NCBI GenBank assembly: GCA_003024985.2
Contig: PXIH01S0043931.1
Source of the DNA: Euperipatoides rowelli
Lineage: Eukaryota > Onychophora > Udeonychophora > Euonychophora > Peripatopsidae
DNA length: 12,218 nt
Strand: one strand, 5' to 3'
Shown here: piece by piece, positions 1-8,164 of the stretch
Position numbering within the stretch: the stretch's first letter is position 1
Layout of the letters: every line of letters starts with the position of its first letter
Position numbers and translations under genes: made by a program
The notes under the pieces: model-generated
Told to the model about the DNA's origin: nothing
Databases searched by the model: none
Seen by the model: only the letters and a program-made list of their open reading frames with translations

Positions 1-470
1 AGATTTTTCATTTTTATTGTGGAGCTGTAGAAACTAAATTCTCTGAATTCAGTGGAGTGGAAAGGGTTAAAAACCACCTACAAAAAAATAGCCTGCGCAA
101 TGCGCATGCAGCAAAATTATGAACTTCGTATGCGCATATACACTCTACATAAGTTCAATAATTGATTTTTTTTAAAAAAAAAATGAAACAAACAAGACTA
201 AAATTGGGTCTGTCCATGAAACTAATTTAAACAGATTATTTTGCTATTTTAATTCTAAATAATTTAAATTTACCTTATAGCACACAAATTAACCGTATTT
301 TAAAAAAACTGATCATTGAGGGGTATAGTTTTATCATCCTAGTATTACCCACGTGAGCGCTACCGCGTTAGTTTGTGAGAACGTAAATGTCGTCCGTGTC
401 TGCTTAACCGTCATTCAATTGTTGCCGCTAATTTCAAGATTTTAAAAATTTAAATTCATGATTGCGTTTT
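1..470. other. Unassigned AT-rich stretch with GCGC-containing patches
   Basis: No coding frame or transposon end is convincing here. Two patches stand out from the AT-rich background. TGCGCAATGCGCATGCA begins at 94, with another TGCGCAT at 131. A more CpG-rich segment lies at about 350-430. An 8-T/10-A run lies near 165-183. The CpG-richer part may belong to the hAT relic whose possible end lies at 515, but no left terminus is visible. The mirror copy is at 11749-12218. Confidence 0.5.
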
Positions 471-515
471 GGGTCGCATCTAAAAGCTTGGCGGGTCACA
501 GGTTTAGTATGGCTG
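471..515 (+). mobile_element. Possible terminal fragment of a decayed hAT element
   Basis: The stretch GGGTCGCATC...GCGGGTCACAGG followed by TTTAGTATGGCTG resembles the end of many hAT elements, where GGGTCGCGG-type sequence leads into a terminus like CAGGTTGAGTACCACTG. By my own alignment the last 17 bases agree with that remembered pattern at 13 positions. No matching opposite end is present in this arm, so the element is either truncated or extends beyond the window. It is followed at once by the 8-mer ATCTAGAT and then by the end of a second hAT-like element. This is family knowledge plus inference. Confidence 0.4.
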
Positions 516-523
516 ATCTAGAT
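516..523. repeat. Palindromic 8-mer between two hAT-like ends
   Basis: ATCTAGAT is its own reverse complement and exactly fills the gap between the possible hAT end at 515 and the CAGAGGTTCCC end at 524. Its length equals the 8-bp target duplication typical of hAT elements, and it has TA at positions 4-5, as described for Buster-type insertions. It could therefore be a target duplication shared by two adjacent insertions. The mirror copy at 11696-11703 has the same sequence. Confidence 0.45.
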
Positions 524-1126
524 CAGAGGTTCCCAATCTTATTTGCCCTAAAAAAATTACTCAGTGCCCCACCTGAAAATCTACTTTCTTTAAGTGAAAC
601 AAGCAGAATGATGCAGTGTTGAATTTATATACTTTTATTTATCTATATTTCTACCTATGACCTTCAACATAGTGAAGAAAGATATTGTAAACAAGACACC
701 TTGAAATTTTATAAAATTATTTTATAAAATAAACCATAGTAACATTTGGATTACACACACAGAAGATTAAGATAATGAGGGACAATATTAAAATAAATAT
801 CATAAATAACATTAAAAATCACCTGATAGCAAAAAATTCATAAATCAATTAAATGTGCTTGAGAAAAAAAAGGAATAATTAAAGGGTTTGACCTTTCGGT
901 GAACTTGACCACTGGTCATTATATTAACTTGCATTTTATGTGTTTATTTAAAAAATGAAGGAATCACTACAAATTTACTCTATGTTACACAACTGATCAA
1001 ACATGTACAAACGTTTTTCGAAATTTTCTTCTCTTCTTTCTTTTTGCTGCCATCGCCCCGTTATTCAACGCTCTCCAATTGCACATGAGGCTACTAACGG
1101 CCCCCTGGATCCTTCCACTTAGGGAA
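524..1126 (+). mobile_element. hAT-like non-autonomous relic, right end missing
   Basis: It begins with CAGAGGTTCCCAATCTTATT followed by a GTGCCCC segment, a pattern common at hAT termini (CAGNGGTTCCCAA, then a run of GCCCC). Farther in, about 1048-1126 holds further hAT-like interior sequence: GCCATCGCCCC, CAACGCTCTCCAATTGCACA and GGCCCCCTGGATCC. No transposase frame is visible, and no inverse terminus (TTGGGAACCTCTG) occurs in this arm, so the element is truncated near 1126, where coding-like remnant sequence begins. The right boundary is approximate. It is an internally deleted or decayed copy rather than an active element. Confidence 0.6.
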
Positions 1127-1240
1127 ACTATGAGTTTGATGGTGAGATTAAAGAATTTATTTTATCTGATGATTTCAAATGAAAGTATGATAATAGCTGA
1201 AGTTAGACAGACTGGAAATAGATGACTAATTTCACGATGA

Positions 1241-1489
1241 AATTCTAACAGCAAGGATGAATTTTTGCAATACGTTGATGTTTGTTTGGAGGGAACTGTT
1301 CCACTTAATATTAATGACACATATGAATTTCTGAAAAATTTACTGGTAACATCAGCTATAGAAACTACAATGATATATTCATCAACAAAGGAAATTATCA
1401 AAAGGATTAAACCATGGTATAATGAGCATACTGTTTTGCAAAACGTCAGGCCAATAAATCTTTACATAGATATCAAAAACCTGAATTAA
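1241..1489 (+). pseudogene. Coding-like remnant, perhaps from a LINE retrotransposon
   Basis: An open stretch runs from just after a TGA at 1238-1240 to TAA at 1487-1489, about 82 codons, without an ATG near its start. The peptide is of fairly ordinary composition, unlike the low-complexity frames elsewhere in the window. Its second half contains KEIIKRIKPWYNEH followed by a basic/hydrophobic stretch with LYIDIKN. The spacing of a PWYN/PWFN motif before a LYK-like helix is reminiscent of the linker between endonuclease and reverse transcriptase in non-LTR retrotransposons. No catalytic motif of either domain is visible, so the assignment is weak. It could instead be a host pseudogene fragment or chance. 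It abuts the tandem repeat array on its 3' side. Confidence 0.25.
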
Positions 1490-1500
1490 AAGTAGATACG

Positions 1501-2985
1501 CAGATAGAGTGTCTGAAAATAGAACAATAATAAAACACACACACAAAAACAAAATAGGAAAAAAAAACTCAATTTTATTTATTGTAAGAATACTTCGTAA
1601 AATAATGACGGGAAAATAACATCTCCCACTATTTATATACATCATGAATTAGATGAAACACAATGATTAAACACACCTAAAATATGAAATACTCAATTTT
1701 ATTCATTGTAAGAATACTCAAATCCGTTCATTTTAAGAATACTTTATAAAATAATAATGGGAAAATAAAGTCGCCACTATTTCCATACAACATGAAATAA
1801 ATGAAAAGCAACAATAAAATACACACACACACACACACACAAACACAAATAAAATATGTGAAAAAAAGCCTCAACTTTATTCATTATTAAGAATATTTGA
1901 TAAAATAATGGTGGGAAAATAACATCGCCCACTTTCCATACATAAAGCAATAAATTAAACACAATAATAAAATAACAAAAAACATGAAAAAAACCCTCAA
2001 TTTTATTAATTTTAAGAATCCTTTGTAAAATAATAACAGGAAAATTACATCTCGTACTTTCTCAATACTTCATGAAATAAATGAAACAATTATAATAAAA
2101 CACATACACACGAAAAACAAATATGAAAAAACCCAATTTTACTCATTTTATGAATATTTCATAAAATAATAATGGGGAAATAATGCCTCCCATTATTTCC
2201 ATACATCAGGAAATAAATAAAATGCAATAATAAAATACATAAAAAACAAGAACTCACTTTTACATTTTTAGAATAATTCATAGAATAATAAAGAGAAATA
2301 TTAATGTCTCCTACTATTTACATACATCATAAAATAAATGAAACAATAATAAAACACACACAAAATAAACAAAAATATGAAAACTCACTTATTTATTTTA
2401 AGAATACTTTGTAAAATAATAATGGGAAAATAACGTCTTCTACTATCTCAATTCGTCATGAAATAAATGAAACAACAATAAACACACACAAAAAAAAAAC
2501 ATGAAAAAACTTAATTTTATTAATTCTAAGAATACTTCGTAAAAGAGAAAATAACGTCTTCTACTATCTCATTTCAGCATGAAACAAATGAAACAATAAT
2601 AGAACACACACACACAAAATAAACATGAAAAAACTCAATTTTATTAATTCTAAGAATACTTCGTAAAATAATAATGGGAAAATAACGTCTTCTACTATCG
2701 CCATTCAATATGAAATAAATGAAACGTAATAATAAAACACATATTAAAAAAATAAAAAATTGAAGAAAAAAATACAATTTTATTCATTTTAAAAATATTC
2801 GGTAAAGTAATAATGGAAAAATAATGTCTCCAACTATTTATATACATCATGAAATTAACGTAACACAATAATGAAACACACAGAAATATATAAACAAAGG
2901 TCAGTTTTATTCATTTTTAAAATACTTCGTAAAATAATAACAGGAAAATAACATCTCAAATTATTTACACACATCCTATATAATA
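1501..2985 (+). repeat. Diverged tandem repeat, about 11 units of 118-154 bp
   Basis: Each unit reads approximately CTCAATTTTATTNATT, then TAAGAATACTTCGTAAAATAA, then GGGAAAATAACGTCTCCCAC, then a TANATACATCATGAAATAAA segment, then CAATAATAAAACACACACA. Using GAAAATAA or its degenerate form as anchor, units occur at 1612, 1761, 1915, 2040, 2177, 2295, 2426, 2547, 2678, 2816 and 2944, giving spacings of 118-154 bp. The longer first spacing comes partly from a short internal duplication at about 1700-1735. The length of the CA-rich and A-rich linker explains much of the other variation. Units around 2400-2700 resemble each other most (ACGTCTTCTACTATC). Open frames inside are rich in F, I, V and C because of the base composition and are not genes. 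Confidence 0.85.
1821..1840 (+). repeat. (AC)10 microsatellite inside the tandem array
   Basis: Ten uninterrupted AC dinucleotides lie in the CA-rich linker of one satellite unit, followed by AAACACAAAT. Neighbouring units carry only 3-6 repeats (CACACACA), so this tract probably expanded from the unit's own linker by slippage. Confidence 0.95.
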
Positions 2986-3093
2986 AAATGGTAACGGTCA
3001 GTCACATTTATAGAAAAGAGCATGTGTAAGATTCTCACACGCTATGATTTCACGTTCTTAAAGTTAGATATAATTATTAGCGTTTATTAATGT

Positions 3094-3095
<2 letters not shown>

Positions 3096-3125
<30 letters not shown>
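3096..3125 (+). repeat. (ATT)10 microsatellite
   Basis: Ten perfect ATT units between GTTC and AGAATTTATACG. It stands alone in AT-rich sequence between the end of the satellite array and the G-rich minisatellite. Confidence 0.95.
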
Positions 3126-3126
<1 letters not shown>

Positions 3127-3188
3127 GAATTTATACGTTATCTCATTAAGAGATTTATATTTTGTATCGTTTCTAAAATGATTTAAGG

Positions 3189-3313
3189 AATAGGAGAGAT
3201 GGGGAGAGGGGTCTCAGGAGATGGGAGGATGGGGTAGGAGGATGGGTATGGGGATGGAGTAGGGGTATGGGGTATGGGGATAGGTAGGGTATGGGTAGGG
3301 GGATGGGGTAGGG
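3189..3313 (+). repeat. G-rich minisatellite, first part
   Basis: An irregular array of short units of the type ATGGGGTAGG, GGTATGGGG and ATAGGTAGGG, in which nearly every unit has a run of 3-5 G and C is almost absent on this strand. Many windows contain four G-runs separated by 2-7 bases, the pattern that can form G-quadruplexes. The array continues at 3675-3706 beyond a hAT insertion. The long proline-rich and tyrosine-rich frame on the opposite strand (P-Y-P-I-P repeats) is a translation of this repeat and not a protein. Confidence 0.85.
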
Positions 3314-3674
3314 CAGGGGTCTGCAACCTTTCGGTGACAAAGAGCCAAATTTGCAAAAAAAAAATGAAAAAACAGAAACATGAAAGAGCCGCAGAAGTGA
3401 AATGATATCAAGTAACTTGGGGAACCCCCTCGTGTGAGCTGCGGTTGGAAACTCGTACAAAGCAACAGTATAGCATATGTATGAAGTGGGCATTCTGAAC
3501 TGAATAATAAAAAAAAACTTTCACACACACAAAAAACAACAACATTTTGATTAAACTTGTTCATTTTTTGAAATTTATATATTAAAATAAAATTGTTCTG
3601 CCAATTTTCAAAGAGCCACAGGATTTGCTGAAAGAGCCGCATGTGGTTCTGGAGCCATAGGTTGCAGACCCCTG
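3314..3674 (+). mobile_element. 361-bp non-autonomous hAT element with 8-bp target duplication
   Basis: The ends are perfect 15-bp inverted repeats: CAGGGGTCTGCAACC at 3314-3328 and GGTTGCAGACCCCTG at 3660-3674. This terminus is typical of hAT elements. Eight bases on each side are identical, GGGTAGGG at 3306-3313 and 3675-3682, which matches the hAT duplication length and has TA in the middle as in Buster-type insertions. AGAGCC motifs lie near both ends (3341, 3385, 3612, 3632), and AGAGCCGCATGTGGTTCT near 3632-3649 forms an imperfect hairpin, both familiar in this group. There is no transposase, so the element would need one in trans. One caution is that the G-rich target is itself repetitive, which makes part of the duplication match less informative. 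Confidence 0.9.
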
Positions 3675-3706
3675 GGGTAGGGGGTGGGGTAGGAGGAAGG
3701 GGGGTA
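3675..3706 (+). repeat. G-rich minisatellite, part beyond the hAT insertion
   Basis: GGGTAGGGGGTGGGGTAGGA and the G-run after it continue the array interrupted at 3313. Its first eight bases are the right-hand target duplication of the inserted element. Confidence 0.85.
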
Positions 3707-4054
3707 TCTAGAGCCCTGTTATATTTAAATTCAAATGGGACTTTTCAGCTAGTTAATAAATAAACTGTTAATGAATTGTATTTTTTTTTTTTTTAGCAAA
3801 AATAAAAAATATATAAATTTTCAGCTTCGGCAGAAAGTAAATTATGCAAATTTTTTACGGTCTGCTGCAGAGGTCATATCACTTACAGATAAAGAGACAA
3901 AAAGTATAGAAGGGAAATTATTGTCATAATTGAAAATGAAAAATAAAAATAGTAATGTTGTGCTTCAATAGTATTATCATTCTTTTTATTGAGCTGGCTC
4001 TCAACAGATCACTCTCCAGCATGAGTCATTCTTATGATTCGGCATATATGAGTG
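3707..4054. other. AT-rich spacer, no gene seen
   Basis: It contains a 14-base T run at 3781-3794 followed by AG and otherwise unstructured AT-rich sequence. A sequence richer in G and C (GAGCTGGCTCTCAACAGATC) starts near 3990, just ahead of the next transposon. No frame, RNA gene or transposon end is recognised. Mirror at 8165-8512. Confidence 0.5.
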
Positions 4055-4493
4055 CAGTGTCGGCTTGACTGCCCTTTGGGCCCATGGCTGAGAATGGTCA
4101 AGGGCCCTTGACCCGAGAGCTGTAGCCAGCCTTTTTTAAATTTGATAAGCTTTTTTTTTTTTTAGTTGTAGGCTCATTTTGTTTCCATTTACCATCCCTA
4201 TATAGTTCCCTGGTTTACCTTTACCGAGCCTATGGGTCCCCCATCCTATCATTCTGGTCATAACTATAGTTTATATATTTTGTTCAAACATGGGGGGGAG
4301 GGAGGAGTGGGGGCACTGGGACTATAGACCCATCCACACTTCAATGTGAAGGCCCTGCTTTAATGATAACTTTTATTATTCGTTAATTACCTAAATACAA
4401 TTAAAATAAATTTTTTTTTTTTTTTCAAAGGGCCCCCTGACCCCCTGGGCTCGCGGTGGTCGCCGGCCAGCCGGCAGGGCCATGCCGACACTG
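4055..4493 (+). mobile_element. 439-bp terminal-inverted-repeat element, hAT-like
   Basis: The left end CAGTGTCGGCTTGACTGCCC at 4055 and the right end GGCAGGGCCATGCCGACACTG at 4493 are imperfect inverted repeats, identical over the outer ten bases (CAGTGTCGGC). The subterminal regions are GC-rich (GGGCCC, AAGGGCCCCCTGACC), while the interior is AT-rich with two long T runs (about 4151-4164 and 4411-4425). A CAGNG start with GGGCCC-rich subterminal sequence is common in short hAT elements. No transposase frame exists. The flanking octamers (TATGAGTG and AGTCAAAG) are not a duplication, so the insertion is old, a flank was altered, or the family is different. GGTCAAGGGCCCTTGACC at 4096-4113 is a perfect 18-bp palindrome within it. 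Confidence 0.7.
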
Positions 4494-6100
4494 AGTCAAA
4501 GAAATTTACATGTTTGATTACGGTACTAAGGTTGGGATATGGTAATATTGCCTTATTTTTTTTACGTTGTGATCTGTCTATTTACAACCATAGAGATGGA
4601 TTATTTAATGTTAATGGTAATAAATCTCAAGAATCTAATTTCTAAATAAAAAGTTAAATAAGTAGCGGTACTTTTGAAAACAGGAATTTAGATTAGATTG
4701 ACTATGAAATGTTAACAATTGATAGATCATTAGACATAATGCAGGAAATTTTTAAGACATGCTTTTACTTTTACAACGGAAAGCTCAGCTAGAAAAATTG
4801 TAGATACAAAACATTCCTACCATGTTGATACACTACTGCATGACATGGACCAAAAACTACAATTAAATAAAACAAGCTACTAAATGGAGTTATCAAATTA
4901 TTTGTAAAGAGCAGAATTAAAGGGATCATTTGATTTTGATTTTCGTATTCAAGCCTGTGCTTCATACATATACAAAACTTAAAACCTGGTATTTCAAACT
5001 TTGTATTAAGTGAAATGCAATTTAATAGTTGTCCAAACTAGCCTATATATTTTTTCTTTTTTTATTTCTCCTGAGAAAATTTTAGCTGGTAAGTGGCTAA
5101 TTTTAACTTATGCTGTTTTAGAAAGAAAAAAAAAAGAATTAATGATACTCTGTAAAATTCTGCGAGATACATTCTTTATGTCGACATAATAAAATGTTGA
5201 AGCTCACAGCAAAATGAGCCCTTCTAAAAGATTTCTCCATCCTTGCTCAGTAAACAAACTCAATCATAGTATTTACAAAAATTTAATATAACTAATTTTA
5301 TTAATTCCCCTTAATATTATGACAAAAAATACACTAGAATTGCTAAAGGCATTATATGCTTTACGGTACTTTTAATCAGTTTATTCTCAGTATAGGCCGC
5401 ATTCGCATATACAATTATTTCAACCGCGGATGAAACGTCTCATGGAGAAAGATTTTCATTTCGAATGGTCATTTTTTTCCCTGTCTCAGCTAAGTTAATT
5501 TACCTCAGGTCAAGCAAACACAACTCCGCCACAATCGCGGTTAGTTTATTATACCATAATATATTTTAGTTAGTGTAAAAGTTTTAGTTATAAAAATGTG
5601 TTTTTTTTTTATGTTTTAATTGACAGATAAATAAACTAACTGAAATTTTGCTTTAATTACCCATTATCTTTAAAACCCTTACACTAAAGCGAATGTTATA
5701 ATTTCACAAATATTAATTGCCTTGAGGTTATATTTATTTTATATGTTCTAGAAAAAACTCAATTCAAGTTAAAGTTTAATAATAAAGGAATAACGATGAG
5801 CTGAAAAAAATACTTTAAATTTCTGAATGAGACATATAGAGTGTACGATTACGGTATCATATTTATTAATGATATTTTATAATTATCTTAACATTTGAAT
5901 ACAAAATTTCAAAACATAATGGAATCACTTTTTCAATACTGCAAACTACCGATACTATTTTATTCTGTGTTGTCGTAGGCTAAGATTAAATTTATTAAAT
6001 TGTACTTTAATAAGGCAATAAACTTCATTCCATTATATTTTTAAACAGAAAAGTTATATCTCATAAGGATTAAACATCTCACGAGAATCAATTTAATATG
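4494..6100. other. Inner left flank, AT-rich with no gene recognised
   Basis: About 1.6 kb between the last transposon and the axis. Stops are dense in all frames and no frame of notable length exists. A modestly GC-richer island lies at about 5395-5545 (ATAGGCCGCATTCGC, CAACCGCGGATG, CTCCGCCACAATCGCGG). TACGGTA occurs at 4519, 5362 and 5850, twice within GATTACGGTA, and CGGTACTTTT occurs at 4666 and 5364. I see no tRNA, satellite or transposon terminus. It could be ordinary intergenic or intronic DNA. Confidence 0.5.
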
Positions 6101-6118
6101 GCTCAACTGCAGTTGAAC
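6101..6118. other. Palindrome axis with 14-bp perfect core and one arm mismatch
   Basis: The core 6103-6116 (TCAACTGCAGTTGA) is a perfect 14-bp palindrome centred between 6109 and 6110. The next pair, C6102 and A6117, does not match. Pairing resumes at G6101-C6118 and then continues outward through the arm. A short pre-existing inverted repeat followed by a lone mismatch fits a fold-back point at which one strand annealed to itself and was extended along the other arm. The central CTGCAG is also a PstI recognition sequence. The mechanism is inference; the bases and the mismatch are direct reading. Confidence 0.9.
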
Positions 6119-7725
6119 CATATTAAATTGATTCTCGTGAGATGTTTAATCCTTATGAGATATAACTTTTCTGTTTAAAAATATAATGGAATGAAGTTTA
6201 TTGCCTTATTAAAGTACAATTTAATAAATTTAATCTTAGCCTACGACAACACAGAATAAAATAGTATCGGTAGTTTGCAGTATTGAAAAAGTGATTCCAT
6301 TATGTTTTGAAATTTTGTATTCAAATGTTAAGATAATTATAAAATATCATTAATAAATATGATACCGTAATCGTACACTCTATATGTCTCATTCAGAAAT
6401 TTAAAGTATTTTTTTCAGCTCATCGTTATTCCTTTATTATTAAACTTTAACTTGAATTGAGTTTTTTCTAGAACATATAAAATAAATATAACCTCAAGGC
6501 AATTAATATTTGTGAAATTATAACATTCGCTTTAGTGTAAGGGTTTTAAAGATAATGGGTAATTAAAGCAAAATTTCAGTTAGTTTATTTATCTGTCAAT
6601 TAAAACATAAAAAAAAAACACATTTTTATAACTAAAACTTTTACACTAACTAAAATATATTATGGTATAATAAACTAACCGCGATTGTGGCGGAGTTGTG
6701 TTTGCTTGACCTGAGGTAAATTAACTTAGCTGAGACAGGGAAAAAAATGACCATTCGAAATGAAAATCTTTCTCCATGAGACGTTTCATCCGCGGTTGAA
6801 ATAATTGTATATGCGAATGCGGCCTATACTGAGAATAAACTGATTAAAAGTACCGTAAAGCATATAATGCCTTTAGCAATTCTAGTGTATTTTTTGTCAT
6901 AATATTAAGGGGAATTAATAAAATTAGTTATATTAAATTTTTGTAAATACTATGATTGAGTTTGTTTACTGAGCAAGGATGGAGAAATCTTTTAGAAGGG
7001 CTCATTTTGCTGTGAGCTTCAACATTTTATTATGTCGACATAAAGAATGTATCTCGCAGAATTTTACAGAGTATCATTAATTCTTTTTTTTTTCTTTCTA
7101 AAACAGCATAAGTTAAAATTAGCCACTTACCAGCTAAAATTTTCTCAGGAGAAATAAAAAAAGAAAAAATATATAGGCTAGTTTGGACAACTATTAAATT
7201 GCATTTCACTTAATACAAAGTTTGAAATACCAGGTTTTAAGTTTTGTATATGTATGAAGCACAGGCTTGAATACGAAAATCAAAATCAAATGATCCCTTT
7301 AATTCTGCTCTTTACAAATAATTTGATAACTCCATTTAGTAGCTTGTTTTATTTAATTGTAGTTTTTGGTCCATGTCATGCAGTAGTGTATCAACATGGT
7401 AGGAATGTTTTGTATCTACAATTTTTCTAGCTGAGCTTTCCGTTGTAAAAGTAAAAGCATGTCTTAAAAATTTCCTGCATTATGTCTAATGATCTATCAA
7501 TTGTTAACATTTCATAGTCAATCTAATCTAAATTCCTGTTTTCAAAAGTACCGCTACTTATTTAACTTTTTATTTAGAAATTAGATTCTTGAGATTTATT
7601 ACCATTAACATTAAATAATCCATCTCTATGGTTGTAAATAGACAGATCACAACGTAAAAAAAATAAGGCAATATTACCATATCCCAACCTTAGTACCGTA
7701 ATCAAACATGTAAATTTCTTTGACT
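6119..7725. other. Inner right flank, mirror of the AT-rich stretch
   Basis: Reverse complement of 4494-6100, read line by line from 6121 to about 7440 with no mismatch found. Nothing coding. The GC-richer island is at about 6674-6824. Confidence 0.5.
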
Positions 7726-8164
7726 CAGTGTCGGCATGGCCCTGCCGGCTGGCCGGCGACCACCGCGAGCCCAGGGGGTCAGGGGGCCCTTTGAAAAAAA
7801 AAAAAAAATTTATTTTAATTGTATTTAGGTAATTAACGAATAATAAAAGTTATCATTAAAGCAGGGCCTTCACATTGAAGTGTGGATGGGTCTATAGTCC
7901 CAGTGCCCCCACTCCTCCCTCCCCCCCATGTTTGAACAAAATATATAAACTATAGTTATGACCAGAATGATAGGATGGGGGACCCATAGGCTCGGTAAAG
8001 GTAAACCAGGGAACTATATAGGGATGGTAAATGGAAACAAAATGAGCCTACAACTAAAAAAAAAAAAAGCTTATCAAATTTAAAAAAGGCTGGCTACAGC
8101 TCTCGGGTCAAGGGCCCTTGACCATTCTCAGCCATGGGCCCAAAGGGCAGTCAAGCCGACACTG
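7726..8164 (-). mobile_element. Mirror copy of the 439-bp TIR element
   Basis: Reverse complement of 4055-4493, with the inner 18-bp palindrome at 8106-8123. The T runs appear here as A runs of equal length (for example 7795-7808). Confidence 0.7.

Larger units (their letters stand above)
1..6109 (+). repeat. Left arm of a 12.2-kb spacerless palindrome
   Basis: Seen directly: this half is the reverse complement of 6110-12218 under the rule x + x' = 12219. I compared most of the inner part (about 4860-6109 with 6110-7440) line by line and sampled the outer part, including both ends, the homopolymer runs and the transposons. Homopolymer lengths agree, for example a 14-base T run at 3781-3794 against 14 A at 8425-8438. 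The single difference found is C6102 against A6117. Reading frames on opposite strands at mirrored positions encode identical peptides, which also excludes indels there. The arm is AT-rich and holds transposon relics and satellites but no intact gene. It reaches the window edge, so its true outer boundary is unknown. Confidence 0.98.

Noticed and set aside
1162-1401. 79-residue minus-strand frame opposite the coding-like remnant
   Set aside because: It is antisense to the frame at 1241-1489, which has the more protein-like content. No motif is visible in the antisense peptide.
1382-2777. Several minus-strand frames rich in F, I, V and C (61-87 residues), with mirrors at 9442-10837
   Set aside because: They are translations of the AT-rich satellite units and GT repeats (CVCVCV stretches). 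Hydrophobic composition could suggest membrane peptides, but the frames recur with the repeat and vary with its indels.
1501-2985. CRISPR array
   Set aside because: The period is too long and irregular, the units are AT-rich and diverged over their full length, and there are no unique spacers between constant repeats.
3173-3493. 106-residue minus-strand frame (copy at 8726-9046 on plus)
   Set aside because: It overlaps the previous frame in another phase with the same repeat-derived proline-rich tail. Two overlapping phases both being open reflects base composition and not coding.
3214-3642. 142-residue minus-strand frame (identical copy at 8577-9005 on plus)
   Set aside because: It crosses the hAT element and reads the C-rich strand of the minisatellite as proline/tyrosine repeats. 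Its composition is low complexity and its boundaries ignore the transposon, so it is a chance frame.
3781-3796. Poly-T tract followed by AG, resembling a 3' splice site
   Set aside because: No open frame or exon-like sequence follows, and A/T runs of this sort are frequent in the window.
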